NCBI GenBank assembly: GCA_964605655.1
Contig: CAZSDK010000002.1
Coordinates: 124,001-188,000 of the forward strand
Direction of reading: 5' to 3'
Length of the DNA: 64,000 bases
Source: JAKLIX01 sp964605655
Lineage (GTDB): Bacteria > Bacteroidota > Bacteroidia > Bacteroidales > CAIXZF01
Part shown: piece by piece, positions 25,587-31,825 of the stretch
How the letters are laid out: the number at the start of each line of letters is the position of its first letter
How positions within the stretch are numbered: the first letter of the stretch is position 1
Translations under genes and position numbers: made by a program
The notes under the pieces: generated by a model
Databases searched by the model: none
What the model was told of the DNA's origin: nothing
What the model saw: the letters and a program-made list of their open reading frames with translations, nothing else

Positions 25587-25680
25587 GCTTGAGCCAGAAC
25601 CTGAGACAGTGCGAGCTGGAGCCTGAGCTTGAGGGAATAAGTGGTTTCTGGCTCTGGCTCTTGCTCGCACTGGCACTGGC
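25581..25680. repeat. Second GAGCCT-type tract with long hairpin
   Basis: GTGTGAGCTTGAGCC at 25581 is a near copy of the left tract (from 24894). CAGTGCGAG (25607-25615) and CTCGCACTG (25664-25672) are perfect 9-bp inverted arms; about 12 further bases inside each arm pair imperfectly. Between convergent genes, this could also serve as a transcription barrier. Confidence 0.65.
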
Positions 25681-25690
25681 CCTGGCTGTT

Positions 25691-26617
25691 TCAGTAGCGT
25701 TCTATACTGATTTCCGACACTCCCGCCTTCAGCTCGATAAAAATCTTCTGCCGGCTGCTGTTGAAGTTCTCGGTGAGGTAACGGCCCTTGCCGGCCTTGG
25801 TAAACCCTTCGAGGTTCTTATCGGAAAGGAAGCTGTTGTTCAGGACCTCGCATCCTGCATCCTTCGGGATGGACAAGTCGATGGAGGAAGCCCCGGCATT
25901 GATGGAGATCCTGGTCTCCTGCTGCAGGGCACCCAGGGTCATTTCCACGGAGGAGGCCCCACCGTTCAATTCCAGGTTTGTTATGCGGAACGAACTAAAG
26001 TCAAGTTCCATGTCTGCAGCACCGGCATCCAGGCGGATGCTATAGTCAGGCCGGGAGTTCAGGTCGATATACACCTCTCCTCCCCTGCCCTTGATGGTGT
26101 GCTCCCCTGTGAGGGATTTCATCTTGATATTCACCCGGGCGGTATCTCCGGTTCGCTGTACTTCCATTCCATAACTCCCCAGATCTCCTTTGTTGTCGAT
26201 CTCCACCAGGTTGGTACAGGTATCTTTGATGTAAAACTCCCCGGCTGCCGCTTCCAGATTCAGATCAACAAACTGCAGGGTGGTATCATAGGGTTCGGAC
26301 AGGACCTGCCCCGGAGAATAGATCCTTTCTTCGGTGTTATCCTTGTCATTCCGGTCCCAGTTCCATCTCCAGTCATGGTCATGATTGGTCAGGTCTTTGT
26401 AAAAAAAGATAACCGTAAGAATGATGACCAGGAACGACAGCAACAGCCGCCATACCGCCTTCAGGGGCAGAAAGGAAATGCCCAGAACGATGAGGATAAG
26501 AGGCCACAACCGCCAGAGCTGCAACCAGCAGAAATCAATGACATTCAGGTTTTTAAGCACAAGGGCCGTCCCGATGACCACCAGGATGGAGCCCCAAAAC
26601 ATTTTCCGGAATTCCAT
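25691..26617 (-). CDS. DUF5668/LiaF-like membrane protein
   Basis: A 308-residue protein. The first ~75 residues hold three to four hydrophobic segments (FWGSILVVIGTALVL, LWPLILIVLGISFL) typical of the LiaI/LiaF or DUF5668 module. A short His/Asp/Trp-rich loop (NHDHDWRWNWDRND) follows. Residues ~105-308 form a beta-rich domain (LDAGAADMELDFSS, GGASSVEMTLG, AGASSIDLSIP) with repeated G-A-S/G-A-A motifs like LiaF C-terminal domains. It starts 2 bp after the PspC gene ends. A role in cell-envelope stress sensing is likely but inferred from Firmicutes and PspC relatives. Confidence 0.8.
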   Translation of the reverse strand: MEFRKMFWGSILVVIGTALVLKNLNVIDFCWLQLWRLWPLILIVLGISFLPLKAVWRLLLSFLVIILTVIFFYKDLTNHDHDWRWNWDRNDKDNTEERIYSPGQVLSEPYDTTLQFVDLNLEAAAGEFYIKDTCTNLVEIDNKGDLGSYGMEVQRTGDTARVNIKMKSLTGEHTIKGRGGEVYIDLNSRPDYSIRLDAGAADMELDFSSFRITNLELNGGASSVEMTLGALQQETRISINAGASSIDLSIPKDAGCEVLNNSFLSDKNLEGFTKAGKGRYLTENFNSSRQKIFIELKAGVSEISIERY

Positions 26618-26619
26618 AA

Positions 26620-27093
26620 TTAATCTCTTTTTGTATTAAAAGCACCTGCCACAAGGACTGCTCCGATGGCGACCAGGATGACAGGCCAGAACTTGGCAAT
26701 GGGAAAATCCCAGACAAACTCCCTAAACAGGAACAGAATGCCCACCAGGACGAGGATCAGTCCGCCCAGGAGGCTGCCTGTCTTCCTGGCTGATGATTTC
26801 ATGGGAGGAGGAGGAGGAGGAGCCTGTTGGGAACCCTCTTCACCTGTGGGCCGGTATTCTTCCTCGGGAGGTGGAGGCGTAGCAGCCTGGTAGGCGCTGA
26901 AATCCAAAGGCTTCACGGGGACCACGATCCATAAAATGATATAGATCAGGACGCCTCCACCACCGAAAATGGCCAGTAACACGAAGGCGATCCGAAGCAG
27001 TACCGGGTCAATGTCAAAATATTGGGCCAGACCACCGCATACGCCGGCAATGACCTTATCGGTCTGACTCCTGTAAACTTTTCTTGTTTCCAT
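26620..27093 (-). CDS. PspC-domain membrane protein
   Basis: A 157-residue protein with an N-terminal PspC domain (VYRSQTDKVIAGVCGGLAQYFDIDPVLLRIAFVLL, of which KVIAGVCGGLA is diagnostic), a proline-rich linker (PPPPEEEYRPT...APPPPPP) and two C-terminal hydrophobic segments (LLGGLILVLVGILFLF, FWPVILVAIGAVLVAG) resembling DUF5668. It pairs with the LiaF-like gene 2 bp downstream. PspC proteins sense envelope stress at the inner membrane in other bacteria. Confidence 0.85.
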   Translation of the reverse strand: METRKVYRSQTDKVIAGVCGGLAQYFDIDPVLLRIAFVLLAIFGGGGVLIYIILWIVVPVKPLDFSAYQAATPPPPEEEYRPTGEEGSQQAPPPPPPMKSSARKTGSLLGGLILVLVGILFLFREFVWDFPIAKFWPVILVAIGAVLVAGAFNTKRD

Positions 27094-27129
27094 AATGAGG
27101 TTTAAATTTTCAGTAAGACGCCATGGTGG

Positions 27130-27143
27130 ATGTAAAGTTACAT
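27130..27143 (-). promoter_or_regulatory. ATGTAA-AG-TTACAT palindrome before the PspC gene
   Basis: A perfect 6-bp inverted repeat around AG, 36 bp upstream of the PspC start; operator-like. The overlapping minus-strand TAACTTTA differs from the -7 box at one base. Confidence 0.3.
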
Positions 27144-27174
27144 TAAAAAAACAACTATGTTTTAATTTGGTCTT

Positions 27175-28413
27175 TCAACCGGCATTGTCAGGCTGTTCGC
27201 CGTCGGTCATCATCTTCAGCCAGGAATCTCCCGATAGAAAGATCCCTGAAAAGGAGGTGACAGGGTGTCTCAGAAACTGCCCGGGGGAAGCGAGACTCCC
27301 GATCATCACCGGTAAAGCCGAAAAAGAAAGGGTAAGCGACTGGTACAAAGGGTCATACCCTTTGCTATGAAGGAACTTCCTGACCACGGGATTCCGGAGT
27401 TCGATGCTCAGGCAGGAAAAAACCGCAACAATGAGTATGGCACGGATCATCATGGTCAGGCCGATGATCAGTCCGGACCACTGGGGTTGAAAGTCTGCCG
27501 GATGGGCGCTCTTCCAGAAAAGGGAGGAAAAGAGAAGCAGTATGAGGATCTGGACCCAGAACATGGTCTTTTTAAGTCGTCTCAGACCACCCGGGTACCT
27601 TAAGGATACCACAACAATATATCCGAGGGTGAGAGGAAGGGCCAGACGAAGGGCATCCAGTGACGACAGGTACAGGGAGACCGGCAGGAACACCAGGTGA
27701 AAAACAAACCAGACCATGGAGAATCTCTGATTTTCAGATAACCTGAAATAATCCCCGTTCCTGGCCAGCCTTTCCGTCAGTGCCTCCAGCTGCCAGGATT
27801 CCTTTCGCTGTAACGCCTTCCTTCCGGCCATCATCCCCAGGAGGGAGGCCCCAAAACCCAATACCATATATATTAATACTAAGACGCCCATCAGCTGCCA
27901 GAAGGTGAATCCTTCCCAACCCACCTGCTTCATCAGGAAATGAAAAAGATTGACATACACCTGAACGATATTGAAGCCATACAGGATCAACAAACTGAGT
28001 ACTTTATGGACCAGGGCCGAGCTGACGGCAAGGATCCCTCCCGCCACATACCCCAGGGGGTTTCTTCCCAGGATCCGGATCGCCAGCTCCATCAGTAAGG
28101 CTTCTGTCATGATCCCGATCATCGGCCCGAGGATGAGGGCACTGGGGGAGACGGACTTCATGAGGGCACAGAGTATCCCTGCCCTCCAGATCATCCCTCT
28201 CAGGGGCCACATCATCTGGAAACCCACCACGATCACCACGCTGATGGCTGCCAGAAGGGAGCCGCCAAAGGGTATCTTAAGATTGTGCAAAAAGCTTCCC
28301 AGGATGATCTCGAGGGATGCCCATAAGCCGGCCACCACCGAAGCTTTCTGCCAGACCAGGGGTACCTGCCGTTCACCAGGAATGGTTGCCTTTGCTACTT
28401 CTGTTGCATCCAT
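27175..28413 (-). CDS. Polytopic membrane protein, possible ECF transporter S-T fusion
   Basis: A 412-residue protein with about 11-12 hydrophobic segments. I do not recognise it as a named family. The first ~190 residues (LWASLEIILGSFLHNLKIPFGG, ILGPMIGIMTEALLMELAIRILG, GYVAGGILAV) resemble an ECF S (substrate-binding) component. The last ~170 residues (WSGLIIGLTMMIRAILIVAVFS, RKFLHSKGYDPLYQSLTLSFSALPVMIGSL) resemble an EcfT/CbiQ coupling component, though the usual A-R-G coupling motifs are not clear. A charged linker at about 195-230 (RKALQRKESWQLEALTERLA) separates the halves. The start overlaps the mobA stop by 19 bases, so translation is probably coupled. No ATPase (EcfA) gene is adjacent. 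Confidence 0.6.
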   Translation of the reverse strand: MDATEVAKATIPGERQVPLVWQKASVVAGLWASLEIILGSFLHNLKIPFGGSLLAAISVVIVVGFQMMWPLRGMIWRAGILCALMKSVSPSALILGPMIGIMTEALLMELAIRILGRNPLGYVAGGILAVSSALVHKVLSLLILYGFNIVQVYVNLFHFLMKQVGWEGFTFWQLMGVLVLIYMVLGFGASLLGMMAGRKALQRKESWQLEALTERLARNGDYFRLSENQRFSMVWFVFHLVFLPVSLYLSSLDALRLALPLTLGYIVVVSLRYPGGLRRLKKTMFWVQILILLLFSSLFWKSAHPADFQPQWSGLIIGLTMMIRAILIVAVFSCLSIELRNPVVRKFLHSKGYDPLYQSLTLSFSALPVMIGSLASPGQFLRHPVTSFSGIFLSGDSWLKMMTDGEQPDNAG

Positions 28414-28991
28414 GCTGTGATCCCGGCCAGGTCCTCCGGATGATTCAGGTTGCGGAAAATGTGAGGATGATATCTAGCGAACAAGGTCTTAACGTCGATC
28501 CCTTTAAAAGGGACTTCCTTGAACAGGTCCGGCAGGCGGAAACGCTGGCTTTCAATATGTTCCTTCATGAAAGGCAGCACCTTTCGATTGTAATAACCCA
28601 CCAGGGGCTCATAGGCCCCTTCTCTTTCCATGGGCACGGCCACCCAGGCGTCCTCTCTCTGCTCCATGAGCCAGGGCAACAGGGAGGAAGGGACCAGGGG
28701 TGTATCCACTGAAAGCACATAATGATGCTTATTGTCAGAATGCACCAGGCAGGAGTAAATGCCTGCCATAGGACCACGGCCAGGCATCAGGTCAGGAACG
28801 ACAGGGACGCCAAAGGCTTCGTAGGCGGGATTGTTGGTGCTCAGCAAGAGGGTATGGCAGACCGGGCGAAGGATCTCCAGGGCGATCTCCACCAACTTCG
28901 ACGGACCGAGGTTTATCAGTCCTTTGTCAGTGCCCATGCGGGAGCCCTGGCCTCCGCAAAGCACGATGCCGGTGATCTCCTCCCTGCTCAT
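28395..28991 (-). CDS. mobA: Molybdenum cofactor guanylyltransferase MobA
   Basis: Transfers GMP from GTP to molybdopterin to make the guanine dinucleotide form of the cofactor. The 198-residue protein from the ATG at 28991 begins with the nucleotide-binding signature VLCGGQGSRMGTDKG; PDLMPGRGPMAGI and the metal-binding SVDTPLV segment follow. The reading frame continues upstream only into queA antisense-frame sequence. Its ATG overlaps the queA stop in an ATGA arrangement (28988-28991), and its own end overlaps the membrane protein gene. This implies that the cell uses molybdenum or tungsten enzymes. Confidence 0.88.
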   Translation of the reverse strand: MSREEITGIVLCGGQGSRMGTDKGLINLGPSKLVEIALEILRPVCHTLLLSTNNPAYEAFGVPVVPDLMPGRGPMAGIYSCLVHSDNKHHYVLSVDTPLVPSSLLPWLMEQREDAWVAVPMEREGAYEPLVGYYNRKVLPFMKEHIESQRFRLPDLFKEVPFKGIDVKTLFARYHPHIFRNLNHPEDLAGITAWMQQK

Positions 28992-30292
28992 CCTTCTGAT
29001 AAATACAAACAGCTGTCGCCATAGCTGAGAAAACGAAAACCATGGTCGAGGGCGAACTGGTAGGCATTTTTCCAGCCCGGTCCGAGAAAGGCTGCTATCA
29101 GCAACAACAGGGTGCTGCCGGGCTGGTGAAAGTTGGTGACCAGTCCGTCTATCATCCTGAATGTATAACATGGTGCGATCATCAGGGTGGTATCTCCTTC
29201 CAGGACTGCCAACTGACGTTCATCCATGTATTTTATCAATGCTGAGATCACCTCCTTTCGTGTGAATGTAGTGTTTGCGTCTGACAGGTAGGGCTCCCAC
29301 TGGTCCAGGTGAAAGGGGTAATTCATGGTCTTATGCTGCAGGATGCCTGCACCCAGCCAGTACAGGCTCTCCAGGGTACGCGTGGTGGTGGTCCCGACGG
29401 CTATCATCTTCCTGTCATTGAGATTCAGCAGGTTTTTCAGCATCTCATCAGTCACGGCAAAGGGTTCCGCATGCATGGCATGATTCCCTATTGTTTCTGT
29501 CACCACTGGCCGGAAGGTGCCGGCTCCCACGTGAAGGGTCAGAAAGTGGGGCCGGATATCTTTTGTGGCCAGCGACCTGAAGGTAGCATCGGTGAAATGA
29601 AGTCCTGCCGTAGGTGCGGCCACCGATCCCTGCTGACGGGCATATAAGGTCTGGTACCTGGTGTTGTCGCTTTCCTCAGCCTCGCGGTGGATATAGGGTG
29701 GCAGAGGCACCAGCCCGAAATGTTCGATGATGACGGAAAAAGGAATCGCTGCAGGCTCCCAGGAAAGCTTTACACGGAAGACGGGGTTTCCGGCCGGGGC
29801 TGCCTCTGGGTTCATTTTCTCCTGAACCATCCTTTCTGCGCTCAGGGTGACCGGCTTGCCATCGATGGTTGTTGCGGCTTCGAGTAAGCCCGACTTCCAC
29901 CGTTTGGCGTTGCCGATAAGACATTCCCAGTCCACCGGCGACGGCATGCCGAAGGCCAGCTGCATCTCCCCGGTGGGTTGAACGGGATGCAGGCAAAAGA
30001 CCTCCACCCTGGCTCCTCCCGGCTTATGGAACAACAACCTGGCGTGGATGACACGGGTGTCGTTCATCAGCAACACCGAGCCTTCCGGCAGAAACTGCGC
30101 CAGGTCATGAAAGGATTCCGCCATGGGCTGTCCTCCGGGCCTATACACCAGCAGCTTCGAATCATCCCTCTGTGCCAGGGGGTATAAGGCGATACGGTCC
30201 TCAGGAAGCTCATACTGAAAATCAGATATCTTCAGCAGAGCGACAGAAGATGGCAGGTTGGGGCTTTGCTCCCGGATGGGGTTGGTGTTCAT
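28988..30292 (-). CDS. queA: S-adenosylmethionine:tRNA ribosyltransferase-isomerase QueA
   Basis: Makes epoxyqueuosine in tRNA by transferring the ribosyl part of SAM to preQ1. The 434-residue protein starts with the YELPEDRIALYPLAQRDDSKLLVY signature; LMNDTRVIHARLLFHK, ARQQGSVAAPTAGLHFT and the terminal LVTNFHQPGSTLLLLIAAFLG are diagnostic. It is somewhat longer than E. coli QueA (356 residues), as I recall for this phylum. It leads the queA-mobA-membrane protein operon, with a TATCTTTG box 16 bp upstream. Confidence 0.93.
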   Translation of the reverse strand: MNTNPIREQSPNLPSSVALLKISDFQYELPEDRIALYPLAQRDDSKLLVYRPGGQPMAESFHDLAQFLPEGSVLLMNDTRVIHARLLFHKPGGARVEVFCLHPVQPTGEMQLAFGMPSPVDWECLIGNAKRWKSGLLEAATTIDGKPVTLSAERMVQEKMNPEAAPAGNPVFRVKLSWEPAAIPFSVIIEHFGLVPLPPYIHREAEESDNTRYQTLYARQQGSVAAPTAGLHFTDATFRSLATKDIRPHFLTLHVGAGTFRPVVTETIGNHAMHAEPFAVTDEMLKNLLNLNDRKMIAVGTTTTRTLESLYWLGAGILQHKTMNYPFHLDQWEPYLSDANTTFTRKEVISALIKYMDERQLAVLEGDTTLMIAPCYTFRMIDGLVTNFHQPGSTLLLLIAAFLGPGWKNAYQFALDHGFRFLSYGDSCLYLSEG

Positions 30293-30308
30293 GGTGAGAT
30301 AAGGGTCT

Positions 30309-30316
30309 CAAAGATA
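30309..30316 (-). promoter_or_regulatory. -7 box (TATCTTTG) for queA
   Basis: An exact minus-strand TAnnTTTG match, 16 bp upstream of the queA ATG; divergent from the pssA box. Confidence 0.55.
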
Positions 30317-30327
30317 CCATAAAAGTG

Positions 30328-30335
30328 TAATTTTG
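30328..30335 (+). promoter_or_regulatory. -7 box (TAATTTTG) for pssA
   Basis: An exact TAnnTTTG match only 11 bp before the pssA ATG; the predicted 5' leader is a few bases long. Confidence 0.55.
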
Positions 30336-30346
30336 CAGATAACACG

Positions 30347-31072
30347 ATGGCCTTCCGTAAACACATACCCAACGGCATCACCCTGATGAACCTGGTTTCA
30401 GGGTGTACAGGACTGGTCTTCCTCTTTCACGGGAAGCCGGTTGAAGCCGCCCTGTTGATCTATGTGGCCGCTGTCTTCGATTTTCTCGACGGCACGGCAG
30501 CCAGGGTCCTCCGCTCCGGGTCTGAACTAGGAAAACAGCTTGATTCACTGGCAGATGTGGTCTCCTTTGGGGTGTTGCCCGGCCTGATCCTCTATACCCT
30601 GATGGCCAACTACCAGCCTCAGGTGCCGGCCTCTTTACATTTTCTCCCTTATATCGCCTTGTTGCTTCCTGCAGCCTCGGCCCTGCGCCTGGGCAAATTC
30701 AACATCGACGACCGCCAGACGGAGAATTTCCTGGGTCTTCCTACCCCGGCCAGTGCCCTGTTTTTCTCCTCCTTCCCTTTTATCTCCCAATCCAATCGAC
30801 TGATTTTCAGCAATAATGTTTTATCAGACGTGGCTTTCCTGAGCCATCCTGTTTTCATCGCCCTGAGTATCCTGGTTTTCTGTATCCTGATGAATGTGGA
30901 GCTTCCGCTTTTTTCAATGAAGATCAAGTCGTTGAGATGGAAAGGACAGGAGCACAAATACCTGTTATTCCTTCTGGTCCTTGCGTCTGCCTTCCTCTTC
31001 CGGATGGCGGCGCCCCTGGTGGCCGTGCCGGCCTACCTGGTTCTGTCGGTTGTGTTCAGAAAGCGTTTTTGA
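30347..31072 (+). CDS. pssA: CDP-diacylglycerol-serine O-phosphatidyltransferase PssA
   Basis: Makes phosphatidylserine, the precursor of phosphatidylethanolamine, at the inner membrane. The 241-residue protein carries the CDP-alcohol phosphotransferase motif D48-G-x2-A-R ... G-x3-D66-x3-D70 in DFLDGTAARV and LGKQLDSLAD, and about six to eight hydrophobic segments. The NGITLMNLVSGC opening is typical of the PssA branch. Its stop codon directly abuts the stop codon of the convergent lptB gene with no bases between. Confidence 0.93.
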   Translation: MAFRKHIPNGITLMNLVSGCTGLVFLFHGKPVEAALLIYVAAVFDFLDGTAARVLRSGSELGKQLDSLADVVSFGVLPGLILYTLMANYQPQVPASLHFLPYIALLLPAASALRLGKFNIDDRQTENFLGLPTPASALFFSSFPFISQSNRLIFSNNVLSDVAFLSHPVFIALSILVFCILMNVELPLFSMKIKSLRWKGQEHKYLLFLLVLASAFLFRMAAPLVAVPAYLVLSVVFRKRF

Positions 31073-31798
31073 CTATTTCCTGAGCTCGAAGTTGGTGCCG
31101 AGGTACACCCTGCGCACCTGCTCATCGTTGGCCAGGTCTTCGGCTGTGCCTGACTTCATGACGGCACCCTCGAAAAGAAGATAGGCCCTGTCGGTGATGG
31201 ACAGGGTTTCATGGACATTGTGATCGGTGATGAGCACACCGATGTTCTTGTTTTTCAGGGTGGCGACGATGTGCTGGATATCTTCCACCGCAATGGGGTC
31301 GACGCCGGCAAAGGGTTCATCCAGGAGAATGAACTTGGGGTCCACGGCCAGGGCCCTGGCAATTTCGGTCCGCCGTCTTTCGCCTCCCGACAGGGTGATG
31401 CCTTCGCTTTTTCTCACATGTTGAAGACCAAATTCATCCAGAAGAGACTCCAACCTTTCTTTTTGTTCCTTCTTGCTGAACCTGGAAAACTCCAGCACGG
31501 CCCTGATGTTGTCTTCCACCGACAGCTTCCTGAACACAGAGGCTTCCTGGGCCAGGTAGCCGATGCCTCTCTGGGCCCTGCGGTACATGGGTTCTTCGGT
31601 GATCTCGGCATCATCCAGAAAGACTTTCCCGCTCAGCGGCTTGATGAGTCCCACGATGATGTAAAAAGAGGTGGTCTTCCCGGCACCGTTGGGACCCAGA
31701 AGTCCTACGATCTCCCCCTGGCTGACCTGGATGGAGACTTCCTTGACCACGGTGCGGTTGCGGTACTTCTTTACGATGCCTTCAGTTCTTAGGATCAT
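31073..31798 (-). CDS. lptB: LPS export ABC transporter ATP-binding protein LptB
   Basis: The cytoplasmic ATPase that drives lipopolysaccharide transport by the LptBFG complex. In 241 residues: Walker A GPNGAGKTT, Q-loop IGYLAQEASVFRKLSVEDNI, signature LSGGERRR, Walker B FILLDEPFAGVDP and switch DHNVHETL, all matching LptB. It is preceded by a TACCTTTG box 16 bp upstream. The permease gene at 57.8 kb (LptF/G type) is a plausible partner. Confidence 0.94.
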   Translation of the reverse strand: MILRTEGIVKKYRNRTVVKEVSIQVSQGEIVGLLGPNGAGKTTSFYIIVGLIKPLSGKVFLDDAEITEEPMYRRAQRGIGYLAQEASVFRKLSVEDNIRAVLEFSRFSKKEQKERLESLLDEFGLQHVRKSEGITLSGGERRRTEIARALAVDPKFILLDEPFAGVDPIAVEDIQHIVATLKNKNIGVLITDHNVHETLSITDRAYLLFEGAVMKSGTAEDLANDEQVRRVYLGTNFELRK

Positions 31799-31814
31799 GA
31801 GGGGAAATATCTGC

Positions 31815-31822
31815 CAAAGGTA
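31815..31822 (-). promoter_or_regulatory. -7 box (TACCTTTG) for lptB
   Basis: An exact TAnnTTTG match on the minus strand, 16 bp upstream of the lptB ATG. Confidence 0.55.
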
Positions 31823-31825
31823 ACA

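Noticed and set aside
25583..26623. 346-residue plus-strand open frame across the repeat tract and the LiaF-like gene
   Set aside because: It starts in the GAGCCT-type tract and reads the complement of a well-formed DUF5668/LiaF-like gene; no independent coding signal.
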